Assembly (NCBI GenBank): GCA_002102555.1
Contig: MCFL01000020.1
Coordinates: 1 to 64,000 of the forward strand
Direction of reading: 5' to 3'
Length of the DNA stretch: 64,000 bases
DNA from: Catenaria anguillulae PL171
Lineage: Eukaryota > Blastocladiomycota > Blastocladiomycetes > Blastocladiales > Catenariaceae
In this document: positions 34,031 to 44,990 of the stretch, one piece after another
Layout: each line of letters starts with the position of its first letter
Numbering within the stretch: the stretch's first letter is position 1
Made by a program: the position numbers and the translations under genes
The notes under the pieces: generated by a model
Seen by the model: the letters and a program-made list of their open reading frames with translations, nothing else
Databases searched by the model: none
What the model was told of the DNA's origin: nothing

Positions 34031-35160
34031 GACAGCTCAGTGATCGCCAAGCTGCAGATCTGGCTATTGGTGACACTTTGGTGCAACCGCGCTATACGAT
34101 TGCCGGCGCGGCGTACCTGTTCTGGGCGATTCGGCACATGGGGCTGGCCTCTGCAGCAGGCACCGACATCCGCACAGACGATTCCAATGCCGATTCCGAG
34201 TCCCCGGCGGCGCATGAAACGAGCAAGATTGGTTGTGGCAACTCATGGAAAAAGTGATTGCCTGCACGCCCGACGGCCAAGGAAGCTACTCTGGCGGACC
34301 GCCGACCAGTTTGTCCAATGCATGCAACGAGTACAAGTGTGTCTTGGGTGCCGAGGCGCTGGACCCGGCTCGCCTGTATCGGGATTGGCATTCGGGGCAA
34401 GAGTACATCCAAGGACGCGGGAAAGCACAAGGGTCCACAGCGCCAACCTGGCAAGCCCAGTTCCAAGCGTCAAGCACCCATGAAGGTGGATTCGCGCAAA
34501 ATTTGCGGGTGGACTGTGGAAGAAGTGCGGTGGGGTATGGGAACCACTCGTTGCACGGCAGGCGTGCTATCAAGGATGCCGCCCAGAGTACCCGAGCATG
34601 GGAAGCCGCCATGGCGGACGCATCAAGCGCTTACAAGAGGATGTCGTCCAACCGGGCTACTTGGAACCAGAATCCAAGGCGCAAAACAAGCCGTTCGGAA
34701 TCCACCTGCATTCTCGGCTTGTTGAACCTGTGGATGTGCTCCGTTCCCGCCTTGGAAGCGATGTGTCGTCGCTCAGGGCCAACATGCTCCTCTTCCATCT
34801 CCAATCGTACCGCATCCTGGCACACGTGCGCTCACGCATCATCTAGTACCTTGGTCCCGAAATGCAACGGGTTGCGGATGCGGACAGCGAGGAGCATGTG
34901 GCTGCCTGGGTTTCATTCGCTCTGTGCATGCTGGCGGCCAAGGTCGATCCGTCTTTCCGCCGACAAGTGTCGCCCGAGATCAACAAGCAGGATTTGGACA
35001 TGGTCATGGGGTTGTCAGTCGATGTCAAGGCGCTGGTTGACGAGTATCAGGCGGCCGTGCATGAATGTTTTAAAATGATGGAAGATGCCAAATCGGAACT
35101 GGACGTGGTCGGTGAAGGTGAGGAGAGAAGGAGCAATTACGACCCGCGGCGCGAAAGATG
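34031..35160 (+). pseudogene. DUF6604 copy 2: inverted C-terminal fragment
   Basis: This is the only family member on the plus strand. It carries the C-terminal half only: YTIAGAAYLFWAIRHMGLAS, then the region equivalent to the TRDGQGIYYGGPPTSL box, LRANMLLFHLQSYRILAHVR and AAWVSFALCMLAAKVDPSFR followed by QVSPEINKQDLDMVMGLS. The best match within the window is copy 4 (48191-51213). Frames change several times and a stop precedes the last part. The DUF6604 domain and the first half are missing. It looks like an inverted, dispersed duplicate that is no longer functional. Confidence 0.7.
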
Positions 35161-35230
35161 ACTGTGCACGTTCCTGACTACATTAAAAACCGGCAAACAA
35201 TACAACAAACGGAGAAATGGCATCCCAAGC

Positions 35231-36847
35231 TTACTTTGCCTCGCCCCAAACCCACTTGACACCCTTGACCTCGTCCACACTGCAGCACCTCTCGACAATC
35301 TCGCGGACATGCTCCCTCACGCCGACCTTGCCCGCGCCAACCTGCATTTCCAAATCGCCAATCGGAGCGGCCTGATGCGTGTTTGCGCCGGCCGCATTCC
35401 TGCGCATGGCATTCAAGTCCTTGATGCCATCGGCCACCAAATGCCTGAACGGCCAATGCGTGGCGAAAAACTCGACAACCTCATCGACGGACATGAAGGC
35501 GAAATCGCCCACGTGTTGTTCCTCGCCCTTGACCACGCTGCGCACGTCGGCCTCTGCGGGCAGTGCCAAGAACCGATGCGGGTACTGATCGTAGGTGGTT
35601 GGGCGTGCAAGTGGCAACGCGGGCAAGTGTTGCATGGGAACAAGCAAGCTCGCGAGCTCTTCGGGCGTTTGCTTTGCCGAGGGCCACGCGGGCATCGTGG
35701 CCGACTTGTTGATGAGCTTTGCCGTGACGCCCTCGACAAAGTCTGGGTGACGCAGCACATTGTTGACAAGTGCCCATTCAAACTGGAACGCCTGTGCAAC
35801 ATCGAGCTGCTTGCCCTTGCGGATCTGCTTGAGCGTCACGTGCAGTGACATGGGCGACATGCTCTTGAGCGTGTCCAAGGTCTTGAGGGCAAACGTTGAG
35901 CCGTCGAGCTCGAGGGCCTTGCAAATGGCGTCGATCGAGTCGCCCTTGAAGCACTTGTCGATGACTTGACGGTGCTGGTTGATGGCCATGCCGCCCGCGG
36001 GCACCGCTTCGGCAAACTCTTCAATGGCGGCATTGACCACGCCCCAGTCCGACACCTCGAGTTCGCACAGCCGGTCGGTGAGTGCAGGCATGCGTTCCGA
36101 TGGCACAAAGTGTGTGGCCACACGCGCGGCAACCACGTCCGAGCCCACGAGCCGGTCACCGGTCAGCGCCAAGTACGTCCCGAGCTCGCCATCGAGGCGC
36201 GGCAAGAAGAAAGTGCCGCCAACATCCGGGAACAAGCCAATGGCGGTCTCGGGCATGGCAAACACCGTCTTTTCGGTCGCGACCCTAAACGGGGCATGCA
36301 CGCTCAACCCAACCCCACCGCCCATGGTGATGCCATCGCACAGGGCAACAAAAGGCTTTGGGGTGGTGGCAATCATGTGATTGAGCTGGTACTCCTCCTT
36401 CATAAACTGAGTGGCTAGCTCAAACTCGCCCTTGTTGATGTGCTCGACAAGCGTCTTGACGTCGCCACCGGCGCAAAAGGCCTTCTTGTGGTCGGAGCGG
36501 AGCAGGATCACATTGCAGGCGTCGGAAGACTCCCAGGCCTTGAGCTGGGGCGTCATGGTGCGGATCATGTCGAGGTTGAGGGCGTTGAAGGCGGCGGGCC
36601 GGTTGAAGGTGAAGAGGCGGCCGTTGAGATGCTTGCGCTGGAGCATTTCCAGAGTCGAGTCGGCAGCGGCAGCAGGGGTGGCCGTGGTGGGGCCCGAGGC
36701 GGTGGCCGTGGCCGTAGCGGGTGAGGAGGAGGAGGAGGAGGAGGCGTGGCGGGCAGTCATGGGGAATGCCAAAGAGCGCGAGACGAGGTGGATGCGGCCG
36801 TGGGCGGAGGCGGCGGCAGAGGCGGCGCGGCGGAGAGCAGACGACAT
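35231..36847 (-). CDS. 3-hydroxyisobutyryl-CoA hydrolase, mitochondrial
   Basis: The enzyme hydrolyses 3-hydroxyisobutyryl-CoA in valine catabolism in the mitochondrial matrix; fungal relatives (Ehd3 type) are also reported with the mitochondrial ribosome. One uninterrupted frame of 538 residues. The N-terminus is Arg/Ser/Ala-rich without acidic residues until residue 60, a typical mitochondrial presequence. Crotonase-fold motifs: FNRPAAFNALNLDMI, KAFCAGGDVKTLVE (oxyanion loop), CDGITMGGGVGLSVHAPFRV, and MPETAIGLFPDVGGTFFLPR with the catalytic Glu and Asp. The C-terminal extension after about residue 400 is longer than in mammalian HIBCH. The 5' end faces the COX18-like gene 269 bp away. No slip is seen in this gene. 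Confidence 0.93.
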   Translation of the reverse strand: MSSALRRAASAAASAHGRIHLVSRSLAFPMTARHASSSSSSSPATATATASGPTTATPAAAADSTLEMLQRKHLNGRLFTFNRPAAFNALNLDMIRTMTPQLKAWESSDACNVILLRSDHKKAFCAGGDVKTLVEHINKGEFELATQFMKEEYQLNHMIATTPKPFVALCDGITMGGGVGLSVHAPFRVATEKTVFAMPETAIGLFPDVGGTFFLPRLDGELGTYLALTGDRLVGSDVVAARVATHFVPSERMPALTDRLCELEVSDWGVVNAAIEEFAEAVPAGGMAINQHRQVIDKCFKGDSIDAICKALELDGSTFALKTLDTLKSMSPMSLHVTLKQIRKGKQLDVAQAFQFEWALVNNVLRHPDFVEGVTAKLINKSATMPAWPSAKQTPEELASLLVPMQHLPALPLARPTTYDQYPHRFLALPAEADVRSVVKGEEQHVGDFAFMSVDEVVEFFATHWPFRHLVADGIKDLNAMRRNAAGANTHQAAPIGDLEMQVGAGKVGVREHVREIVERCCSVDEVKGVKWVWGEAK

Positions 36848-37116
36848 GGTGTTGCTGAATCCTTTGTGTGTCTACATGGGATTGTTCGATACAAACACGC
36901 AACGTATGTTTATTGACGCACCGCGAGACTTTTCGGGTGTCACTGTTGCGTTTTTGGATTTTTGGGGAGGAGACACGGCCGTTAACAAATCGGATCGGCG
37001 GCCCACAAGTTTGCAATACATATTGCTAAAGCTTAGCTTTAACATCGAAAACGCTTACCATTAAAAACTCGATTCTGTTACTTGCCCTCGTCACACATGG
37101 AAAATAACCCATCGCA
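36848..37116. promoter_or_regulatory. Bidirectional promoter between two mitochondrial-protein genes
   Basis: Start codons of HIBCH (minus) and the COX18-like gene (plus) are 269 bp apart. The segment includes AAAGCTTAGCTTT, a near-perfect palindrome at about 37027-37039. Sharing of control is inferred from position. Confidence 0.45.
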
Positions 37117-38205
37117 ATGTACTCCCTGACTCGACTACCCACCCTGGCTCGACCTGCAGTCTCAGCGGCCGCCTTGGCACGCCACCCAGTCCTCGCCGCC
37201 TCATGTCTTGGCTCCACTTCCTCTCGTGCTCGTCCATTCTCATCCCAATCTTCCACGCCCAGCACAACCGCCCAATTGTACACCCATCACACACACGACC
37301 CATCGCCAACACCTCTCTACAACCTCACACCCACCGACTTGACCTCGCTCCTCTTCGACTCGATCCATGCCCTGCCTCTGGCGCTGTCGTGGCCCGCCGC
37401 CATTGCCCTCACTGCCCTTGCGCTGCGCTCCTCTCTCACGCTCCCGCTCGCCTGGCACGCACACGTCACCGCCAACCGCATGCATTCCCTGCGCCCTCTG
37501 GCCCGCGCGTGGTCACACTCGATCGCGGTCGAGTTGCGCTCAAAATCGCATGCAAACGGGTGGACCTTTGACCGGTTTCAGCAAGAGTACAAGAAGCAGT
37601 ATGCGGAACGGCTCGGAAAGATGTACTATGAAAACGGGATTCGCCCGCTGTTTGCGATTCTGGCTCCCATTTCACAGATCCCCGTGTGGATTGCCGCCAG
37701 TTTAGGATTGAGGCAGTTGTGTGACCCGAGTTTGGAAAAGGCAGCCGAGCTGGCAAAGATTGGCTTGCAAAACGTACCCGTCGAGCTCGCAAACTCGGCG
37801 TTTTTGTGGGCGCCCAGCCTTGTTGTGCCTGACCCGACCTGGATTGGGCCCGTCATGTTGGCCAGCGTCCACTTGGCCAATGTCCACATCGCGATGCGGA
37901 ATCGTGGGGCAAGTAATGATCACCAACAGGAGGAACCGTCAGCGCCTGTGGGTGCTACTGGCGTTGTTGAGAAAGCCAAGGCTTGGGATAGGCAAAAGAT
38001 GATGCTGTGGGGCATGCGTGGCGTTGCTGTGGCCATGGTCCCTGTGGCGAAAACAGTGCCGTTTGCGCTCGTCGTGTACTGGCTCACGTCGGCCGGGTTT
38101 AGTTTGGTCCAAAATGTCGTCTTCAAGGTGATTCTGGCACGCCCAATGGATCCGTTGCCTTCAGTCCAGCCTGACACGCCGTCAAACAACAAGAATGGCA
38201 ATTGA
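37117..38205 (+). CDS. COX18-like Oxa1/YidC/Alb3 family insertase, mitochondrial
   Basis: Oxa1-superfamily proteins insert membrane proteins; COX18 exports the C-terminal tail of Cox2 across the inner mitochondrial membrane. 362 residues in one frame. The N-terminus (MYSLTRLPTLARPAVSAAAL, with later RARPFSSQSS) is a presequence. Membrane segments: LPLALSWPAAIALTALALRS, then a loop with FDRFQQEYKKQYAERLGKMY, LFAILAPISQIPVWIAASLG, WIGPVMLASVHLANVHIAM and AMVPVAKTVPFALVVYWLTS with GFSLVQNVVFK. Length and the short C-terminus fit COX18 better than Oxa1, which has a long ribosome-binding tail. No intron or slip was noticed. Confidence 0.82.
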   Translation: MYSLTRLPTLARPAVSAAALARHPVLAASCLGSTSSRARPFSSQSSTPSTTAQLYTHHTHDPSPTPLYNLTPTDLTSLLFDSIHALPLALSWPAAIALTALALRSSLTLPLAWHAHVTANRMHSLRPLARAWSHSIAVELRSKSHANGWTFDRFQQEYKKQYAERLGKMYYENGIRPLFAILAPISQIPVWIAASLGLRQLCDPSLEKAAELAKIGLQNVPVELANSAFLWAPSLVVPDPTWIGPVMLASVHLANVHIAMRNRGASNDHQQEEPSAPVGATGVVEKAKAWDRQKMMLWGMRGVAVAMVPVAKTVPFALVVYWLTSAGFSLVQNVVFKVILARPMDPLPSVQPDTPSNNKNGN

Positions 38206-38285
38206 TCCGTATTCCTTGTATCATATACATAACAAGATTGCACACATACATACACTTTTCAAAACAATAACAAACACGAGACATA

Positions 38286-41200
38286 CTACACATTCAACTC
38301 GGCCTCGGGCACCACCTCGCCTTCATCATCTGACCCATTTTCAATTTCGTCATCACTGTCATTTTCATCGTCCTCGTCCTCGTCCTCGTCCTCATCCTCA
38401 TTCACGCTTCTGTGCACCAGACCCCAATGACCGAGCACCCTCCTGGTCACGTTGGCCTCCTTGCCCCTGACTACGGCACCCTTCAGCCGCCACTCGCCCT
38501 CCTCCTCCACGTCCATGTGCAAATACACTTCGACGCGCTTGAATCCAATCACCACGGGCATGTATATCTCCTCACTGGTATCCTCCTGCACCAAATGAAA
38601 CACGTCACTCGGCTGCACAGGATCCAGGTCGCCCTTGGTCACAATGAGCGACGGCGCCGTGGTTGACGAGGAGGCAGGTGCGGAAATGATGGCGAGCCCA
38701 AGTCGCAGGGGCGTGCCCGCCCACGGCTTCTCAAGTGCGCCCTGCGATGCCGACAGCAAGCGCGGGTCGCCGAAATGACCACACACGATCAACGTGCTTG
38801 GCTGCGGGTCGTACTCTGTCTCTTGCTTGAGTACCTTCCATCCACCACCAAGCTCTGGCTCCACCTCCTCAAATTCGACGGGAAATTGTGGCTCCATGTC
38901 CTCGGCCTCGCCCTCCTTGTACTGGCCGGCCAACCAGGCAACCAGTCGCGGCACTTGCTCCTGCCATACGACCGACTGTTCCACGGGCGTCCCGGCTGGC
39001 GGAATAAACTGCACAACGAGCTCGAGCCCACGGGTTGCCACCCACAGTGTCGCCAGCACGCCCTGCATGAACCCGGCAGCCACCAAAGGTTGTGCAGGCA
39101 CTGCGTCCATCTCATAGTAAAACTGGACCTTTGGGTTTCTCGGCGGTGCAGCCACGTGCGCCCCGGCAATCAGCGGCATGTATGGCTTGACGACTTGGGG
39201 CTCGTCGTCGTGCTCATTGTCGTCGTCGTCCACGTGTTGTTGTGCAGCGTCCGGGTGCGCAACAAGCCAGTCGCGCGGCGCACGCGCAATTGGTGTGAAT
39301 CCGTCGGGCAACGCAGCATCAAACCGGGCTTCGGACGACGAATTGCCCAGCTGAAACAACACGGGGTACCAAGTGCGCGAGGTGTCCACGTCGGCAAACA
39401 CGAGTTGCAAGGGCTTTGTTCCGATACGTGCGAGCATGTGGCCCTTGTCAAGGTCCAGGATAAAGGTCATGGGGCCGGGCGTGTTGACTTGTTCGTTCAT
39501 GTATCGCACCTGGATTATCACGCACCGCGTTTAGACACTGAAAACGAGCGAAATGCACGCACTTGACGTACCTGGCCGTTATGCCATGCATACCCAGATC
39601 CAAACTGCACCGCATACGTGACTTGCCCATCGCCGCCCGCCTCCTCACGAAACAAGTACCGATTGGCCTTGATCTCACCCGCATACGTTGTCCACCCGAC
39701 GCAGGGACAACTCTCGGGCGTCGCATGCACGACAAATCCGATTTTGCCCTTGCGCACACCATGCGATCCACGCACCGTCTGCAACACGTGCGACGGATTC
39801 ACAATCATGTTTCCACGATGGCCCGTGTACAGATTGCCCGACGTGCTGGCCCAGTGCACCTTGTCCTTGATGGGGTCGCGGATGATGGTGCGCAGGATCA
39901 GCTCGCGCACGGGCATGCGGTGAGGGCGGTGGTCGGGAGATGAGGTCGACAGGGCAATTGGGTACTTGAGAATGGCCAGTTCGGCGTATCCAAAGAAGGT
40001 GCGTGGGGGTGATTGCAACAGGATGCCGCAAAGATCGCGCGCGAGCGCCTCGTAGTTGAATCGCGACATGGTGAATGCCATAGCGGGGGCAAGGTCCAGG
40101 ATGGATTGGCGCAATTCATCTGCATCAGTCCAGCGGTGTCAGGAAACGCGAAAAGAAAACAAAGGCAGCACATGAAATGAGCGTACCGTAATGCACGAGG
40201 CCAACACCCAAGACATGCGGACTGTACAGCAAATTGAGCACCAACTGGGACCCATCGGCCAATTTGCCATCCTGAGCAAACTCGCCAAACGCATCCGAGT
40301 AGGCCGCCTTCATGCCGCCTTTACTTTCCCTTAACGCGACATAATCCGTCAATAGCCTCGACAGCCGCATGAGCGGAAACGCCCTTCCCGAGGTATCCAC
40401 GACCAGCAACTCGAGCAATGTGCGGCACAGCGTAAACACGTCTTGCAAACATTGCTTGCCCTCGCCCACACCCACGCCCTGGCCATTGACATTGCCATCG
40501 CCATCGCCTGTCCACAAATACCGCACAACGGCCGGATCCAGCCCACGCAGCAGTGGAAACACAACCGCCTCGACGGCCTCGACCCGCTGACTCACCATTT
40601 CCACCATGGAATCATCCACCTCCTCTGGCCGCGTGCGATAGTCCTTGACGACACTTGCCACCAGCGGTACCGTTTCCGCAAGCATTGTGTGCATCTGCGA
40701 CAAGTAAGGCGAATACACGGCCTCGACGGCCAACGGCAACCCGCGCCCGGGCACCACCTGCAACATGTCGGAAAGCACCTGCGCCAGTTCGGGCCGCACG
40801 CGCAACTTGCCGTGCAGCGCGCACGTGCGCACCAAAGTCGTGAACGCCTCATTGGGGTCGTCAAGCAACAGCGTGCGGGCGTCGGGGCGCCGGTCGTACA
40901 CCAGGTACGAGTGCAGGTCGTCAAGTAGGTACACGGTGGGCTCGAGATCGAGCTCGTCGCCCGCGGCCTCGTCCAGCATGTGTTGCATTTTGGCCATGAG
41001 CGCACGCAGCAGTTTGAAGTCGGGCGCGGGCATGGCGGCGGGGTCCAGGGCAAGCAGAAAGGGGACGCCGTAACGCGCCGCGGGCGTGCTGAGGTTGGCG
41101 TAGGCGTGTGTGTATACGTGCGGAGCATGGGTGGTGAGCTGGTCAATGAGTTGCGCGCGAGACCGGAACGACGTGAGCACGGCGTGCATGATGCCCATCA

Positions 41201-42242
41201 GTTTGCCGTGGCTTTTCACTTGGGGCTGCGTCAGGAAGGCGTGCAGTTTGCCAGAGTCGAGCAGCCGGTTGGCGAAAAAGTCTAGGTGTCCAGCACAACG
41301 GCGGTCAGCATTGTAGCGTGCTCAGCGATCGGGTTCACTTGGGCATACCATTGGAATACACCATGCTAGCAAACGAGGACATGAGGAAATGCGGCTTGAC
41401 CTCGTGTGCATGCTGAGAAACACGTCCAAAAACTCGTCGCCCAAGTCCTCAAACTTGTCCATCTCGTACACGGCATTCATCAGGATGGTCACGGTCACAT
41501 ACCCAGACGACTGCAGATGCTCTTGCTCCGTCTCCTTAATCAACCCCGTGACCTTTTCATGTGGATGCGACTCGCGCGTCCAATGCGGCAACAGCACGGC
41601 CCAGTCTGCATCCGACGCCAAGTTGCAGATGAGGTGGAAAGTGAGTGCAAACATCTCGCGCCATTTCATGTCGAGCAAAGTGTTGGTCAGGTTGTTGAAG
41701 ACGGTGGTGAGAAGCGGGACGTTGTCGGGTGATTGTAGGAGCGGCGAGACCGAGGTGGCATTGTTGAGGATACGCATGAGTGCGTTCCACGCCGTATTGG
41801 CTGTGGCCTCGTGCGCTGTTGGCGGGTCGGCAAGGATCCCCAGGAGGATCGAGAGCAGTTCGGTGGACGCAAGAAACTCGTCGGCCGTCGACTTAACTGT
41901 GGGCAATCGATAAGCACATAAGTGAGTGAGTGAGTGGGAGTGGGTGATCCAACGTCGAGATGAATAGGCACCTTGGCGAGTCAGCACGGCAATCATGTCG
42001 ACGAGCAAATACTTGATGATCGGATCGGTGACATCTGCAAGGTTTACCTTGAGGTACGCAATGATGAACGGGGCGCAGTTGATGGCGTTTTTCTCTACGT
42101 GGAGGCAAGCGACAAAGTCAGGCTCGAGACGTCGGACTGCGTTTGAGGCAAGTGACGGACCGTTTTCGAGCAAGGCGCTGAACAAGCAAACAGCCTTGAA
42201 CCGCTCTTCCTTATCTTCCATGTTGGTCAGGGCCACAAACAA
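38286..42242 (-). CDS. Large helical-repeat protein with SPRY-like region and acidic tail
   Basis: Function unknown. From the right: ARM/HEAT-like helices (DKEERFKAVCLFSALLENG, VKSTADEFLASTELLSILLG, HEVKPHFLMSSFASMVYSNG, VLDTLDFFANRLLDSGKLHA), a long helical region (LLDDLHSYLVYDRRPDARTL, DDSMVEMVSQRVEAVEAVVF), then an intron (about 40116-40185) joining VHY to DELRQSILDLAP. Next is a beta-rich part (NLYTGHRGNMIVNPSHVLQT, YAVQFGSGYAWHNGQ) and, after a 60-nt intron (about 39511-39570), VRYMNEQVN...MTFILDLDKGHMLAR, which resembles SPRY domains. The last 40 residues are a Glu/Asp run. One-base slips near 41390, 41342 and 41282 each restore continuity when bridged. An intron at about 41902-41970 is also likely. 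Treating this as one gene is inference from in-line continuity. Confidence 0.55.
38350..38403. repeat. TCCTCG hexamer array coding a Glu/Asp tract
   Basis: Seven or so direct copies of TCCTCG/TCCTCA. On the minus strand this encodes alternating Glu-Asp near the C-terminus of the large protein. It is a low-complexity coding repeat. Confidence 0.8.
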
Positions 42243-42909
42243 AACTTGGAGGTCGTCCGCTGTTCAACGACACAGGCAAATATGCTTGTTGGTCAGGTCA
42301 TGACGAACGCCTTCCTTGTGCAGAATGCTGACGAGCGAGCGTACGAGTCATTTCAATCGCCTCGCCCATCGCGTTTGCCCTGCAGACAGGGATGTAGGTG
42401 AATGATGCGTGTCAATGAAACGGACGAAAACATTCGGCACCTTTTCACATCCTCAATGTTCATTTCGTCATAGCACTGCGTAAACGTGGCCACTATGAAA
42501 GCAATGTCCTCCTCTGTCGCCACCGAGGAACAAGAGCAGTCAGCAAAGTGATCGAAACCACAAAAACTTGACGGCCAATGCAAACGGTACCAGATAGAGC
42601 ACCACCAAAAACCTGACTCGCAACCACTTTTCCGTCCGCATCTGGCCTATCTTGACCATCCCCTTGGCCGTCATCTTGACCCTCCTCAAACTCGCTGGCA
42701 TCATCAAAAATGCGATCCGAGCTCGGTGGCGTTCCGGGACGTGTGCGCTGCCGCCGCCGGCCCGTGGCACGGTTGGCGCCGTGTTTTTGAACCAGAACTG
42801 CAGCTATGGTCGCTACGGCCGCAATGGCAACGGCGCCGACGACGGCCGAGAGAATCCAGCGAGATTTCGGGGCGGCCGGCGACACCGACGTGGATGATGG
42901 GGACGGCAT
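42243..42909 (-). CDS. Possible N-terminal exons with a membrane anchor
   Basis: An ATG at 42909 opens MPSPSSTSVSPAAPKSRWIL followed by an Ala/Val-rich helix (AVVGAVAIAAVATIAAVLV), a basic stretch and an acidic Asp/Gly/Gln region. Further left the frame VATEEDIAFIVATFTQCYDE with MNIEDVK appears, then LVSILHKEGVRHDLT, ending just before an acceptor (GAACAG) that leads into the helical-repeat gene. These pieces could be the first exons of that gene, giving a membrane-anchored helical-repeat protein, or a separate small gene. Frame changes near 42540 and 42345 are unresolved. Confidence 0.4.
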
Positions 42910-43152
42910 GACGGTTCAGGGTGTTGTGAGCGGCGGTTGGAGGAGGTTGCTGTAAAAATTGCGTTGACACTGGTCGTTGCTGCTGCCAAATTGCATAGGG
43001 TTAATTGAAAATGGCATATGAGGTAGAGCGCGATCTTGTCTCCCTATATATGATAAATACTTACAGATTGCTGAGATCAGAATGTGACGAGAGACCTTTC
43101 CTTCCTCGCAATATTATCAACTCAAAGTAAGCCCGTTAACTGCTGTCGCAAG

Positions 43153-43348
43153 CAGGGTGAGGAGGACCAGAAAAGGACCGTTGTATGATAGGACCAAGCT
43201 GGACCACTGTAGGACCAAAGTATTATCGGCCAGGTTTCATCTGCTTATACAACACCATGTACATTGAATGTCCCAGCAACGCATTCCCCACACTCTGGCG
43301 CACCTCCCCGTACTCTCGCCGTCCCGATGCGACGACTTCACCCGACCG
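43153..43348 (+). repeat. Left terminal inverted repeat of the hAT-like element
   Basis: 196 bp, starting CAGGGTGAGGAGG. It contains several GGACCA-type sub-repeats in its first 75 bp, a common layout for transposase-binding sites. It carries an extra 5 bases near 43186 relative to the right end. Confidence 0.85.
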
Positions 43349-44526
43349 CCGGCCGCAGAGCCCCTTCATGATCCGCCGTGGGAGGAGGAACCACGCGAGC
43401 CCAATCTAAGCATACGGGGCATCGTGTGCGCTGGAGACCACGCAGCAAGTCTGGGCAAGAGATGAGAGTCTTTCGACCTTTGTATTCTAATTTGAACGAA
43501 CATTTGCCGCCATTCCAGCGCTATCAAGATGCACTCGTCACCTCATCCCACGTCCGACTCCACTTTTCCATCCACCCATGAGCCGCCAGGGCTCACCATG
43601 TCCTATCCCACTGCTCATCCACGCACTAGCCACCTCCTCAACGATACTCACTCCTTGCTCTCCGACACGTGCTCGCCTTTGACCCCCTTCTCCCCACCTA
43701 ACCGTCCATGCCACGATTGAGCCAATCTTAGGCTTTCAAATTTGTACAAACTGACGTCATGATTCGAAAAATGCAGGGCCATCCGCTATTCCAGCGACTT
43801 CTGCCTGTGGCCACGCGATGGATAACCATGTCACCGCCCACCCGCCCCGCCCGTCTAATGGCGGCGCGACCGAGCTCGTGGCTACCTTGCCAGTGCATCC
43901 CGGGGCGCCACGCTATCGCGCTCGCCCGCTCTCGCTATTTTCCGGTTCGCACGTCGATGCTGGCAAGTCGCCTTGCTTCACCGCCAACAAGCAGCGACAT
44001 GTCACAATGCATAACGAGGGGTTCAACAAAACCTCCAATCCGGGTCAGTGGTCGGAATCACGTTGTGCGTTCGGCCCATTTGACTGCCGTTGTCGATTCG
44101 CGGATAATGATTCCGGCGGATCGGCTGAACCGCAAACCGGTGTGGTGACGAGCTTGGAAGGGTTGACAATGGAGGTGGCGGCTGGATGGGGATGAGTTGG
44201 GGCGTAGGTGACGATGGGAGGTTGTGCGTGGCGAGGGATAATCACGAAGGGTTTGATCGAGGGTGTCGTCGGTGTGTGTAAGGATGAGGTGTAGGAAGAT
44301 GAGTCAAAGGAGTGCTTATGGTGGTTGAAGAACATGAAGATGGTTGATGTTGAGGTTGAAACCTGAATACAGACCAGTGCCGAGCGATTGCCTTGACCTA
44401 ATGCATGTGTCCCTTTCCCGTTGTACGCACGCTTTCGGCATAGTGGAGAATCAGCCGCTATTTCGGTTGTCAAAGGATGTGAGTCAGGCTGTTGTTCCTC
44501 ATGGCATGGTCCATGGCAGCGGACGA

Positions 44527-44717
44527 CGGTCGGGTGAAGTCGTCGCATCGGGACGGCGAGAGTACGAGGAGGTGCGCCAGAGTGTGGGGAATGCGTTGCT
44601 GGGACATTCAATGTACATGGTGTTGTATAAGCAGATGAAACCTGGCCGATAATACTTTGGTCCTACAGTGGTCCAGCTTGGTCCTACAACGGTCCTTTTC
44701 TGGTCCTCCTCACCCTG
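44527..44717 (-). repeat. Right terminal inverted repeat of the hAT-like element
   Basis: 191 bp, reverse complement of the left end with a single base difference apart from the 5-base gap. Confidence 0.85.
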
Positions 44718-44990
44718 GTCGCAAGGCAACCAGCGAAAGCTCGTTGACGCATGGCTTGGCGGACCTTTGCAATTGCCCTGCCGGTGGTCAAAGATCAAAG
44801 AAGAGCTGGGCTGCGGGCATTGAAAGGGAAGAGGAGCGACGTGTTGCGTTTTGGTCTCCGTGGCTGCATTTGGGGTTCAGTTAGTGGTTGGGCAGTGCGA
44901 TTGTATAGAGAAGGCAGCAAGGATAAATTGACGTTTGACAATCCATTGGCCAGATTGGAATGAAGCAAAAGGGAAAAGAGACAGGGCACT

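Larger units (their letters stand above)
43145..44725. mobile_element. Non-autonomous hAT-like DNA transposon with long inverted ends
   Basis: Ends begin CAGGGTGAGGAGGACC (43153) and are mirrored to 44717. Direct 8-bp copies of GTCGCAAG flank it at 43145-43152 and 44718-44725, a target duplication size of hAT elements, whose ends commonly start CAGGG. The inverted ends are about 190 bp and differ by only one base and one 5-base gap, which indicates a recent insertion. The 1.2-kb interior has no recognisable transposase, so it would need one supplied in trans. It lies between two minus-strand genes, near the 3' end of DUF6604 copy 3. Confidence 0.85.

Noticed and set aside
43185-43409. A small conserved protein gene seen in two places (43185+ and 44798-)
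   Set aside because: The two copies are the inverted ends of the transposon; the shared frame is an accident of repeat identity, not a gene.
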